From Winogradskyella sp. (GTDB lineage Bacteria > Bacteroidota > Bacteroidia > Flavobacteriales > Flavobacteriaceae), in the NCBI GenBank assembly GCA_002722255.1, contig PBLD01000001.1:155323-212225 (forward strand): DNA of 56,903 nt, read 5' to 3'. The notes below the pieces were generated by a model that saw only the letters and a list, made by a program, of their open reading frames with translations, ran no database searches and was not told the origin of the DNA. Shown here piece after piece: positions 10,465 through 18,847 of this stretch. Each line of letters begins with the position of its first letter. The stretch's first letter is position 1. Both the position numbers and the translations under genes were made by a program.

Positions 10465-11439
10465 TTATAGCGGATTTAAAATAGAATCCATTATCCAAGC
10501 AGTATGTATTGCTGTTTTCCCTGTAGATGGATGCTCAATACCTAATTGTAAATGCTTCAGTATATTTTCAACATGATATTGTTGAATGTGCTTAGGGTTT
10601 TCAATATAAACTTGTTCTATTTTATCATTCGTTATTATTTCAATTGGCACTTCCCCAAATACAGAAAACGACAACTCACCATCACTACCAACAATCCTAA
10701 CTTTATCTTCGCGTTTATAAGTACCAAAACTCCACATTCCAGTTCCTATTATACCTTTCTCATGTTCCCACGATGCTGAAATAATATCTTTTGCCGTGTA
10801 TAGTTGTTGTTGATTAGACGAAATTCCTTTTGCTTCCTTTACGTCTCCTAATAAATATACAAATAAGTCTAAACCATGACTTGCTAAATCATCAAAATAT
10901 CCGGCTGGTGCAATCTTAGCGTCGGTTCGCCAATTATAGTTACCAGATTTATCTAAATCACTCGGTGTACGACTCAAAAACCAATCAACATGCCTTACGT
11001 TGCCTATGGTCTTTTCTTCTAATAACCTCTTTACTTCATTAAATCGTGGTAAGGACCTACGATAATAAGCTACAAATAGCGGAAGCCCACGTTTTTCGAA
11101 GATAGTTTGTATTTCAAAACACTCTGCATAACTCGGTGCCATTGGTTTTTCAATACAACATATTTTGTTGGCTTGTGCCACCTTCATCGCATAATAATAA
11201 TGCGTATCAGGTGGTGTAGCGATGTAAACTGCGTCTATTTCAGCATCATTTATCAATTCATCTGCATCATTATAGTATCGTGGTATATTATGTCGTTCAG
11301 CATAATCTTTGGCTAGCTCAAGGTTACGTCGCATTACAGCAACAAGCTCAAAACCTTCGGCCATTTTATAGGCTGGTCCACTTTTAACTTCAGTGACATT
11401 ACCACAGCCAATAATTCCCCATTTAAAAATTTTTGTCAT
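10465..11439 (-). CDS. Gfo/Idh/MocA-family oxidoreductase
   Basis: 324 residues. The N-terminal Rossmann fold carries the dinucleotide motif GIIGCGNVTEV, and the family signature EKP appears in CIEKPMAPSYAE. The C-terminal half is the alpha/beta substrate domain. Members use NAD(P) to oxidise or reduce sugars, inositols or related compounds in the cytoplasm; the substrate is not predictable here. It begins one base after the stop of the S24 regulator gene on the same strand, so the two are a tight operon. What a metabolic dehydrogenase does next to a mutagenesis cassette is unclear; it may simply be carried on the same transcript. Confidence 0.88.
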   Translation of the reverse strand: MTKIFKWGIIGCGNVTEVKSGPAYKMAEGFELVAVMRRNLELAKDYAERHNIPRYYNDADELINDAEIDAVYIATPPDTHYYYAMKVAQANKICCIEKPMAPSYAECFEIQTIFEKRGLPLFVAYYRRSLPRFNEVKRLLEEKTIGNVRHVDWFLSRTPSDLDKSGNYNWRTDAKIAPAGYFDDLASHGLDLFVYLLGDVKEAKGISSNQQQLYTAKDIISASWEHEKGIIGTGMWSFGTYKREDKVRIVGSDGELSFSVFGEVPIEIITNDKIEQVYIENPKHIQQYHVENILKHLQLGIEHPSTGKTAIHTAWIMDSILNPL

Positions 11440-11440
11440 T

Positions 11441-12205
11441 CTACATCTGTTTTACAGCTGCTAATTCTACTTTAAGTTCTTGAAACATGGTCATAATACT
11501 ACTTAACTTCAGTTCCTTCTCATCGTACTCCTGGGTGTTGATGCAACAGGTAAATTCCCAAAGCTCTAAGATATTTTCTTTAGATACAAAATAGGGCTTA
11601 TAGGCTTTGTTATCCGAACTTAGTAATAAGCTATTGCTATCATCGGTATTATAAATGCGCTTATAAACCAAACCATCATCCTTTGTTAGAACAATATAGG
11701 TTCTGCCGTTTTTAATATCATTAATATCCTCTACATACTTTGCTACGACAAAAGCACCATCTTTAACCGGTAACATAGAGTCGCCTTTTATAGGAAAAGC
11801 ACGATGTGTTCCCGTAGGTAAAAACGGCAACTTTATTTTTTGAAGTTGTTCTATATATTCCGGATCATCATAACCAGATAAATACCCTGCCGACGCTTTT
11901 GCCGGAATGATTTCAATTAAATCTTCATTGTCTTCATTAACCGTTACAGGAAATAAGACACGCTTATTCCCTATCTCAATAAAAGAGGTGTCCTTGGCTT
12001 TCCGTAAATCTTTACGAACGAGGATGTCTATAGGTATATTAAAATAATTTGACAGATCTATTAAGCGCTCAATTGGCGGTTCACTTCGTCCTTCTTCATA
12101 AGACCCTACCATTGAGCGTGTCCATCCTAAATCGTCTGCAAAACGCTCTTGAGATAGCTTCTTTAAAGACCTAAGGTGTTTTATGTTGGCTTGTATTGGC
12201 TTCAT
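11441..12205 (-). CDS. XRE-S24 regulator, LexA/CI-like self-cleaving repressor
   Basis: 254 residues. Residues 7-62 are a Cro/CI-type helix-turn-helix (SQERFADDLGWTRSMVGSYE). Residues about 98-215 are an S24 (LexA-type) domain. All self-cleavage features are visible: an Ala106-Gly107 bond in KASAGYL, Ser143 in KGDSMLP and Lys182 in VYKRI. The spacings (37 and 39 residues) closely match those of E. coli LexA (35 and 37). A C-terminal helical tail (230-254) is extra. It is divergent from dnaE-dinB, so the natural inference is that it represses itself and that cassette and is inactivated by RecA-stimulated cleavage after DNA damage. The regulatory role is inferred; the domain call is firm. Confidence 0.88.
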   Translation of the reverse strand: MKPIQANIKHLRSLKKLSQERFADDLGWTRSMVGSYEEGRSEPPIERLIDLSNYFNIPIDILVRKDLRKAKDTSFIEIGNKRVLFPVTVNEDNEDLIEIIPAKASAGYLSGYDDPEYIEQLQKIKLPFLPTGTHRAFPIKGDSMLPVKDGAFVVAKYVEDINDIKNGRTYIVLTKDDGLVYKRIYNTDDSNSLLLSSDNKAYKPYFVSKENILELWEFTCCINTQEYDEKELKLSSIMTMFQELKVELAAVKQM

Positions 12206-12210
12206 CTATT

Positions 12211-12229
12211 TAAGTTTCACTATAACTTA
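12211..12229. promoter_or_regulatory. Candidate operator (inverted repeat) upstream of the S24 regulator
   Basis: TAAGTT-N7-AACTTA, a perfect 6-bp inverted repeat only 6 bp upstream of the regulator start codon. Its position fits autorepression by the XRE-S24 protein, but nothing in the sequence proves the pairing. Confidence 0.4.
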
Positions 12230-12344
12230 TGGGTTAGTAATTTAATTATCTCGATGTGCATTGACCATTTCCTATCAAATGCCCATTATGGGTTTTCATG
12301 GAAATAATTTTAACATCATTTACTACAAATATAAGCAATATATA

Positions 12345-12357
12345 CTACATATAGTAG
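12345..12357. promoter_or_regulatory. Candidate operator upstream of dnaE
   Basis: CTAC-N5-GTAG inverted repeat, 17 bp before the dnaE start at 12375. A related half-site, ACTACAAATA, lies about 22 bp upstream (12322-12331). The motif differs from the TAAGTT-N7-AACTTA site beside the regulator, so both cannot be assumed to bind the same protein. Confidence 0.3.
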
Positions 12358-12374
12358 CTAATTTTGTTAGTCCC

Positions 12375-15300
12375 ATGTATTTAAACTGTCATACATATTA
12401 CAGCCTGCGTTACGGCACCATAAAACCTGAGCAATTACTTGCTATTGCTTCAGAAAACGGTGTTCAGACCTTAGCGTTAACCGATATTAATACGACTTCA
12501 GCATGCTTAGATATTGTACGATTATCAAAAAAATACAAGGTAAAACCTGTACTTGGTGTAGACTTTAGAAATAAGGCAGAGCAACAGTTTATTGTTATCG
12601 CAAAAAACAACCAAGGCTTTCAAAATATAAACGCATATCTATCAAAATTTCTTCATAATCAAGACTTAAAAATTCCTGAGCGACCCGACGACGTTTTGGA
12701 AGATTGTTTCATTGTCTATCCTTACCAAAAAGGAAAGCATTTTGAACTTAAACAAAACGAATTTTTAGGAATTACACCTAAAGACCTCAACCAATTAAAG
12801 TTTTCTAAATGGAATGAACATAGAGATAAGTTAGTAGTTTTAAAAACGGTGTCTTTTCAAGATAAAAAAGGATTCAATACACATCGTTTACTTCGTGCCA
12901 TAGATAACAATACGTTGTTGAGTAAACTCTCAAAATCTGAAGAGGGACACGTTAATGATATAATGCTACCTTATGATGAATTATATCAACTTTATAAAGA
13001 TTACCCTTCTCTATTAAAAAACACGGAACAGCTATTAAACACTTGTTCTATTCATTTTGATTTTGAAAACCCACAGCCCAAAAATCAGAAATGCCTAACC
13101 GCTAACGAAACCACCGATTATACATTATTAGAGCAATTAACCTACAATGGCATTTCTTATAGATATGGAGATAATCCAGATCCTAAAATATTCGATCGCA
13201 TTAAAAAAGAGTTAGACATTATTAAACAGAAAAGATTTGTCTCCTATTTTTTAATCAATTGGAAAATTTTAGAATATGCGCGCAGTAAAGGCTATTACTA
13301 TGTTGGTCGTGGTAGTGGTGCCAATAGTATTATTGCTTACCTGTTGCGTATTACAGATGTAGATCCTATTGAACTCGACTTATATTTTGAGCGTTTTATT
13401 AATCTCTTTAGACAAAATCCACCTGATTTTGATATTGATTTTTCATGGAAGGACAGGGATGATATTACTGAATTTATCTTTAAAACCTTTAAAAACACAG
13501 CTCTTATTACAGTCTATAACACCTTTAAATTTAAAGCTTCCGTACGCGAATTAGGTAAAGTTTTCGGGTTACCAAAATCTGAAATGGATAACCTAACACG
13601 TGGTAAGTTTAATTTTAATCAATTAGATCAGCTATCTCAACTCGTACTCAAATACAGTAAATATATTGAAGGTTTTCCAAATTATTTAGGCATACATGCT
13701 GGTGGAATTTTAATTTCAGAACAGCCTATTTACTATTATGGTGCTACGTTTATGCCACCAAAAGGATTTCCTACCACACAATTTGATATGGTTGTAGCAG
13801 AGGATATTGGCCTGTATAAATTCGATATTTTAAGTCAACGTGGCTTAGGGAAAATTAAAGATGCTGTAGAAATCATAGATCAAAATTATAACAATCAATC
13901 TCCTTTAGACATTCATGACATCAAACGTTTTAAAGAAGACGAGCGTATAAAATTCTTACTAAAAAACGCCAAGGCTATTGGTTGTTTTTATGTGGAATCG
14001 CCTGCCATGCGTATGCTATTAAAAAAATTACAAGTAGATAATTATTTGGGGCTAGTAGCCGCAAGTTCGGTCATTAGACCTGGTGTTGCAAAAAGTGGTA
14101 TGATGCGAGAATATATTTTGCGCTATCGCTATCCTGAAAAACGAAAAGAAGCGCATCCTGTACTGCAAAATATTATGCCAGAAACCTATGGTGTTATGGT
14201 CTACCAAGAAGATGTTATAAAAGTTGCTCACATGTTTGGCGGATTGGACTTGGGAGAATCCGATATGCTGCGACGTGGTATGTCTGGTAAATTTAGATCT
14301 CGCGAAGAGTTTCTTAAGGTAAAACAAAAGTTTTTTGATAACTGTATTGCTCGTGGCGAATCTAAAGAACTTACGGCTGATATCTGGCGGCAAATCGAAA
14401 GCTTTGCTGGTTACGCGTTTGCAAAAGGCCACTCAGCTTCTTATGCCGTAGAAAGTTATCAAAGCTTATTCTTAAAAGCATACTATCCGCTCGAATATAT
14501 GACAGCTACCATTAATAATTTTGGAGGTTTTTATAGCACAGAACTTTATGTACACGAAGCGCGAATGCACAATGGTATTATTGAAGCTCCTTGCATAAAT
14601 AACTCATACAACCAAGCAATTATCAAAGGCGAAACTATCTATTTGGGTTTTATGTTTTTGCATGCCTTAGAAGCTAAAACTGTACAGCGTATAGTTACAG
14701 AACGTGAGAAAAACGGAAAGTTTCAATCTTTGGATGACTTTATAGAACGTGTTTCTATTTCCATTGAGCAAATTTCAATTCTAATAAAAATAAACGCTTT
14801 CAGATTTACAAAAATTAATAAGCGTGAACTGCTTTGGGAAGCTCACCTAAAAATTAGCAAAACCATAATTCAAGAGCATGTCGTAACGCTATTCAAAACC
14901 AGACGCATTAATTATAATACTCCAGAATTGCCTAGTACAGCTTTAGAAAATGCTTTTGATGAATTAGAACTATTAGGTTTTCCCCTTTGCAATCCTTTTG
15001 AGCTTTTAGAAAACACCTCTTTAAGCAAATTAAGAGCTAAGCATTTGGAAAAGTTAGAAGGCAAACTAGTAATCATAGAAGGTTATTTAATTACAACCAA
15101 AAACACCAAAACAGCAAATGGAAAATTAATGCACTTTGGCACTTTCTTAGATCGCGATGGAGATTTTTTAGATACAGTACATTTTCCTCCAATTGCCTCT
15201 AAGTATCCTTTTAGAGGAAAAGGCATTTATGCCATTACAGGAAAGGTGATGATAGAGTTTGATTGTGTCTCTATTGAAGTTTCAAAATTAGAGCGTTTAG

Positions 15301-15458
15301 CAATTATTGAAGACCCACGTTACGCTGTAAAATCAGCAAATCCAACATTTCAAAGAAAGAAAAGTTTTAACGATTTGAAAAAGACACATGATCCGATTGG
15401 ATTTCAAAATAGAATATCAAAAAATAATACCACCAATGTCACTTCGAGTGATTTGTGA
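12375..15458 (+). CDS. dnaE: DNA polymerase III alpha-type subunit, error-prone (DnaE2/ImuC-like) class
   Basis: 1027 residues from the ATG at 12375. The longer frame from 12261 adds 38 residues that no family member should have and runs through the promoter region. An N-terminal PHP domain begins MYLNCHTYYSLRYGTI; the C-family polymerase core follows with PPDFDIDF carrying two catalytic aspartates; then helix-hairpin-helix and an OB fold near residues 900-960. It is shorter than replicative DnaE (about 1160 or more) and lacks a long tau-binding tail. The PHP metal site looks degraded (LNCH in place of LHxH, LTDI in place of LTDH). Pairing with dinB and an S24 repressor points to damage-induced translesion synthesis. 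The last codons lie inside a palindromic repeat. Confidence 0.88.
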   Translation: MYLNCHTYYSLRYGTIKPEQLLAIASENGVQTLALTDINTTSACLDIVRLSKKYKVKPVLGVDFRNKAEQQFIVIAKNNQGFQNINAYLSKFLHNQDLKIPERPDDVLEDCFIVYPYQKGKHFELKQNEFLGITPKDLNQLKFSKWNEHRDKLVVLKTVSFQDKKGFNTHRLLRAIDNNTLLSKLSKSEEGHVNDIMLPYDELYQLYKDYPSLLKNTEQLLNTCSIHFDFENPQPKNQKCLTANETTDYTLLEQLTYNGISYRYGDNPDPKIFDRIKKELDIIKQKRFVSYFLINWKILEYARSKGYYYVGRGSGANSIIAYLLRITDVDPIELDLYFERFINLFRQNPPDFDIDFSWKDRDDITEFIFKTFKNTALITVYNTFKFKASVRELGKVFGLPKSEMDNLTRGKFNFNQLDQLSQLVLKYSKYIEGFPNYLGIHAGGILISEQPIYYYGATFMPPKGFPTTQFDMVVAEDIGLYKFDILSQRGLGKIKDAVEIIDQNYNNQSPLDIHDIKRFKEDERIKFLLKNAKAIGCFYVESPAMRMLLKKLQVDNYLGLVAASSVIRPGVAKSGMMREYILRYRYPEKRKEAHPVLQNIMPETYGVMVYQEDVIKVAHMFGGLDLGESDMLRRGMSGKFRSREEFLKVKQKFFDNCIARGESKELTADIWRQIESFAGYAFAKGHSASYAVESYQSLFLKAYYPLEYMTATINNFGGFYSTELYVHEARMHNGIIEAPCINNSYNQAIIKGETIYLGFMFLHALEAKTVQRIVTEREKNGKFQSLDDFIERVSISIEQISILIKINAFRFTKINKRELLWEAHLKISKTIIQEHVVTLFKTRRINYNTPELPSTALENAFDELELLGFPLCNPFELLENTSLSKLRAKHLEKLEGKLVIIEGYLITTKNTKTANGKLMHFGTFLDRDGDFLDTVHFPPIASKYPFRGKGIYAITGKVMIEFDCVSIEVSKLERLAIIEDPRYAVKSANPTFQRKKSFNDLKKTHDPIGFQNRISKNNTTNVTSSDL

Positions 15459-15556
15459 AGCATGAGCAAATTGTATCGAGAAGTTTTTATCCATAGCGAA
15501 ATTCTCGATACAACAACTTTTTCGCTAAGGCTACAAAATTGCCACTCGAACTGACG
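15439..15556. repeat. Nested palindromic (REP/BIME-like) element overlapping the dnaE 3' end
   Basis: Outer arms GTCACTTCGAGTG (15439-15451) and CACTCGAACTGAC (15543-15555) pair with one mismatch. Inner arms TTGTATCGAGAA (15471-15482) and TTCTCGATACAA (15502-15513) pair perfectly. The dnaE stop codon is inside the left arm, so the final residues VTSSDL are encoded by the repeat. It occupies nearly the whole gap before dinB. Confidence 0.85.
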
Positions 15557-15575
15557 TCAATTGTAAAATATAAGA

Positions 15576-16793
15576 ATGAACAACAACCGTAGCATTGTAC
15601 ATATGGATTTAGACACTTTTTTTGTGTCTTGCGAGCGCTTAAAAGATAGTCGCCTTAATGGTAAACCTGTGCTTATTGGTGGTACAAGTGATAGAGGTGT
15701 TGTGGCTTCGTGCAGTTACGAAGCTCGTAAGTTTGGCGTACATTCTGCCATGCCTATGCGTATGGCAAAACAGCTTTGTCCAGAAGCTATTATACTTAGA
15801 GGTAATTCTGGTATTTACACTAAATTTTCTAATGATGTTACCGACGTCATCAAAGAAAGCGTACCGCTTTATGAAAAAACCTCTATTGATGAATTTTATA
15901 TAGACCTCACCGGAATGGATAAGTTTTTTGGATGTCACAAATTAGCTTCAGAACTACGACAACGTATTATTAAAGAAACCGGACTTCCTATTTCGTTTGG
16001 ATTATCACTCAACAAAACCGTTTCAAAGATTGCAACTGGTGAAGCAAAGCCCAATAACGAAATAAGAATTCTTGCAGGTACTGAAAAACCATTTTTAGCA
16101 CCACTTTCTGTTAAGAAAATTCCAATGGTAGGCAATGTCACTTACAAAGCACTTTGTGATTTGGGTGTGAAACGCATTAAAACCGTTCAAGATATGCCTA
16201 TGGAATTAATGCATAAAGTATTGGGTAAAAACGGGCTTTCTATTTGGAAAAAGGCCAACGGTATAGATAACAGCCCTGTAATACAATACCACGAACGCAA
16301 GTCTATTTCTACAGAACGCACCTTTGGGCAAGACACTACAGATATCCATAAATTAAAAGGTTTAGTAATCGCCATGGCAGAAAATTTAGCCTTTCAGTTA
16401 CGTCGTGGTAATAAGCTAACTGCTTGTGTAACATTTAAGATTCGGTATTCCGATTTTCAAACCTACACACAACAACAACGTATTCCGTATAGTGCTATGG
16501 ATCACACTATAATTCCGGTAGTTTTAGATTTGTTCCAAAAACTTTATAATCGTAGATTATTAGTCAGACTTATTGGTGTAAAGTTTAGCCATTTGGTAGA
16601 AGGAGGTCATCAAATCAACTTGTTTGAAGATAATGAAATACACCTCAATTTAAGTAAAGCTATGGACAAAATGCGTGAACGTTTTGGTGACAGAGCCGTA
16701 ATGTCTGCTGCAGGAATGGAAGCCAAAACCATTAGTCGTTGGAATCCATTTACTGGTGAGCCTCCTCCTCTACTTGCTAATAGACATCGCTAG
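15576..16793 (+). CDS. dinB: Y-family DNA polymerase IV (DinB type)
   Basis: 405 residues. Catalytic metal ligands are intact: Asp11 in HMDLDTFF and Asp105-Glu106 in SIDEFYID. The little-finger domain is followed by a canonical sliding-clamp motif, QINLF at 346-350. It inserts nucleotides opposite damaged bases and extends mismatched ends. Because the active site is intact this is not ImuB, whose catalytic residues are lost, even though the context resembles an imuB-dnaE2 cassette. It follows dnaE by 117 bp occupied by a palindromic repeat, and shares its direction, so it probably belongs to the same damage-controlled unit. Confidence 0.94.
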   Translation: MNNNRSIVHMDLDTFFVSCERLKDSRLNGKPVLIGGTSDRGVVASCSYEARKFGVHSAMPMRMAKQLCPEAIILRGNSGIYTKFSNDVTDVIKESVPLYEKTSIDEFYIDLTGMDKFFGCHKLASELRQRIIKETGLPISFGLSLNKTVSKIATGEAKPNNEIRILAGTEKPFLAPLSVKKIPMVGNVTYKALCDLGVKRIKTVQDMPMELMHKVLGKNGLSIWKKANGIDNSPVIQYHERKSISTERTFGQDTTDIHKLKGLVIAMAENLAFQLRRGNKLTACVTFKIRYSDFQTYTQQQRIPYSAMDHTIIPVVLDLFQKLYNRRLLVRLIGVKFSHLVEGGHQINLFEDNEIHLNLSKAMDKMRERFGDRAVMSAAGMEAKTISRWNPFTGEPPPLLANRHR

Positions 16794-16883
16794 TTAATCC
16801 TCTACATATTCTAAGATATCCCTCGGTTGACAATCTAGTGTTTTACAAATAGCTTCTAAAGTTGAAAATCTTAAAAAAGCACC
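16794..16883 (-). pseudogene. C-terminal remnant of an XRE-type HTH regulator gene
   Basis: On the minus strand this stretch reads RFSTLEAICKTLDCQPRDIL and then EYVED and a stop, abutting the dinB stop codon. It matches the C-terminal third of small Cro/CI-type helix-turn-helix proteins (about 70 residues) common in Bacteroidota. The upstream part of the gene, including its start, is missing: before residue G of GAFLRF the frame soon loses similarity and meets stops. I take it as the scar of a deletion or of the rearrangement that placed the DUF2007 gene here. Confidence 0.7.
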
Positions 16884-16904
16884 GAATCTTGCTATCTTTA
16901 CAAA

Positions 16905-17324
16905 ATGCAAAACACATTTTCCACCATAGCACGTTACACCTACTCTTCTGAAGCCGAAATCATAAAAGGTCGTCTAGAAGCTGAAGGCATTAAAGTTTTT
17001 TTAAAAGATAATATTACCATAGATACCGATCCATTAGTGAGTCAGGCTATAGGTGGTGTAAAATTGAAGGTTTTAGCCAAAGATGAAAGCAAAGCGAAAG
17101 CTGTTTTAAATTCTATTTCGGCTTATGCTTTAGATGATAATGGCAATGCTGTTGCCTGTTCTAATTGTGGTAGCAATAAAATTAGCCTCTACTCTACTAT
17201 TAATAGTTTTAAATCCTTGGTTCATTTTATAATAGGTTTTGTTTTTGGCTCACTTCCGCTAAGCGCACGTTACGAGTATAAATGCGATAATTGCAACACT
17301 ATTGTTAACTTTAAAAAGCAATAA
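16905..17324 (+). CDS. DUF2007-type putative signal-transducing protein with zinc ribbon
   Basis: 139 residues. The first 70 residues (TIARYTYSSEAEIIKGRLEAEGI and following) match the DUF2007 fold, a small ferredoxin-like domain related to PII-like proteins. The second half has two Cys pairs, CSNCG and CDNC, making a likely zinc ribbon, with a short hydrophobic segment between them (LVHFIIGFVFGSLPL). Its function is not known. The 3' end overlaps the convergent MocR gene by 14 bp. Its upstream region contains the XRE remnant rather than an obvious promoter. Confidence 0.75.
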   Translation: MQNTFSTIARYTYSSEAEIIKGRLEAEGIKVFLKDNITIDTDPLVSQAIGGVKLKVLAKDESKAKAVLNSISAYALDDNGNAVACSNCGSNKISLYSTINSFKSLVHFIIGFVFGSLPLSARYEYKCDNCNTIVNFKKQ

Positions 17325-18807
17325 TCCTATCATAGGCTTGTTTTAACCTAGACACTACAATCTCAATTTCATCTTCATCTAAATGCCCAAAACCAAACCG
17401 AATAGCACAAGTATCTTTATCTTGGTATAAAATTGTTTTTGGTAAAAACACATCTAAAACTTCAGCTTCATTTGCTAATTGTACCAGAGAAATCTGCTTT
17501 ATAAATTTCAACCAAATTGCTAAACCTCCTGAAGGTTTTTCAAACTGAATAACATTTTTAAATTGTTGTTTTAGAGCATCACACAAAACATCTCTTCGTC
17601 TTTTGTAGGTTACAATATTCTTCTTTAAAAGCCTGTAAATTTCACCTTCAGCAATTAATTCCGATAGCATTTGCTCTTGTATAATATCGCCTTGCTCATC
17701 TAAAAGCGTCAAATAATTATGAGCTTCTGCAATAAGATTTTCGGGAGCTACAACAAATCCAGATTGAAAACTTGGAAAAAACGACTGTCCCATTTTACCC
17801 AAATAAATCACCATACCATCAGAATCTGCCGTTGCCATTGGAAGCATTGCAGAACCATCGTACTGAAAATCATAATCGTAATCGTCTTCAATTATGGCAA
17901 AACCATAATCTTTAGCTAGCTCTAATAATTGAATACGTCGTTCTGCACTTAACGTTTTTGTAGTTGGGTAATGCCTATGCGCACTTACATACACACATCG
18001 AATTCGATTTTTCACAAAATGCTGCCTTATATAATCTACATCGAGACCGTCGTCATCCACAGGAATTGTTCTAATCGTAGCTCCTGCTTCCTGAAAAATA
18101 GTGTTAGACGCATAATGACTCAATTGACCAACCAAAACCAAATCGTTTTGCTTTATCAGCAATTGCGATACTATGTAAAGACTCATTTCAGAGCTGCGTG
18201 TATTCAGAAGGTTACTGGGCTTTATATGAAATCCTCGTGTGGCATTGAGATAATTACACAATTGTGTTTTAAATACTGAAGTTGATGACGTTGTGATTCT
18301 GTTCCATTTTTGAATTAATGGTTTACGCTTCATAGCTGCGCTATACCATCTCGAAAATTGATGTGTTGGATGCAAGCGTAAATCTGGCTTACCATCATTA
18401 ATAATGTATTTAGCTTGTGTTTGTTGAAGATTAGTCGCCAAATGAAACGACTGTTGAAACGGAAAACCAGCTTCCTTAGGATAATGATACGCCTGATGCA
18501 CTTGCTGTGTAGAGGCTTTAATTTTTGCTGTGGCTTGCTCTGGTAGCAACACAAAAGTGCCTTTATTCGCAATGATTTCTACCCAACCTTGAGATGCCAA
18601 CTCATCGTAGATTGCAACGGCTGTGTTTCGATGGACCTTTAATAGTTGACTTAATATCCTTGTGCCTGGTAATTTTGTACCTTTTATCAGATAACCACGC
18701 TGAATAGCATTTATAATTTGCTGAGAAACTTGAACATAGACAGGTTGCACGATAGTTTTATCGAAACTAATAAGCTGTTTTAAAACTGCTTCAACCGGAC
18801 TATTCAT
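17311..18807 (-). CDS. MocR/GntR-type regulator with aminotransferase-like domain; PLP lysine apparently lost
   Basis: 498 residues. Residues 20-90 are a GntR winged helix (PVYVQVSQQIINAIQRGYL); residues about 130-498 are a fold-type I aminotransferase domain. EDDYDYDF (307-314) keeps the PLP-pyridine aspartate region and IRFGFGHL keeps the C-terminal arginine. The segment that normally reads SK-x-x-x-P-x-x-R-x-G reads GQSFFPSFQSG (340-350): Gln341 stands where the Schiff-base lysine should be and Gln348 where the arginine should be. If the ungapped alignment is right, PLP is bound non-covalently or not at all. It is divergent from a TonB receptor, its probable target. Confidence 0.85.
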   Translation of the reverse strand: MNSPVEAVLKQLISFDKTIVQPVYVQVSQQIINAIQRGYLIKGTKLPGTRILSQLLKVHRNTAVAIYDELASQGWVEIIANKGTFVLLPEQATAKIKASTQQVHQAYHYPKEAGFPFQQSFHLATNLQQTQAKYIINDGKPDLRLHPTHQFSRWYSAAMKRKPLIQKWNRITTSSTSVFKTQLCNYLNATRGFHIKPSNLLNTRSSEMSLYIVSQLLIKQNDLVLVGQLSHYASNTIFQEAGATIRTIPVDDDGLDVDYIRQHFVKNRIRCVYVSAHRHYPTTKTLSAERRIQLLELAKDYGFAIIEDDYDYDFQYDGSAMLPMATADSDGMVIYLGKMGQSFFPSFQSGFVVAPENLIAEAHNYLTLLDEQGDIIQEQMLSELIAEGEIYRLLKKNIVTYKRRRDVLCDALKQQFKNVIQFEKPSGGLAIWLKFIKQISLVQLANEAEVLDVFLPKTILYQDKDTCAIRFGFGHLDEDEIEIVVSRLKQAYDRIIAF

Positions 18808-18839
18808 TCTTTTAAAAGTGGACTATTTTAATCGTCCGG
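18795..18839. promoter_or_regulatory. Candidate MocR operator: two direct repeats plus one inverted copy
   Basis: CCGGACTATT (18795-18804) and GTGGACTATT (18818-18827) are direct repeats 23 bp apart. A third copy on the opposite strand, CCGGACGATT, lies at 18839-18830. The first overlaps the first codons of the MocR gene and the others lie in the divergent promoter. Paired direct repeats are the usual MocR site layout. Confidence 0.6.
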
Positions 18840-18847
18840 AAAGTTAC

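Noticed and set aside
12261..12374. 38-residue N-terminal extension of the dnaE frame
   Set aside because: PHP domains begin at about the MYLNCH position, and the extension crosses the divergent promoter region with its inverted repeats.
15576..16793. Calling the Y-polymerase ImuB
   Set aside because: ImuB has lost catalytic residues; here Asp11, Asp105 and Glu106 are intact, so DinB/Pol IV fits better.
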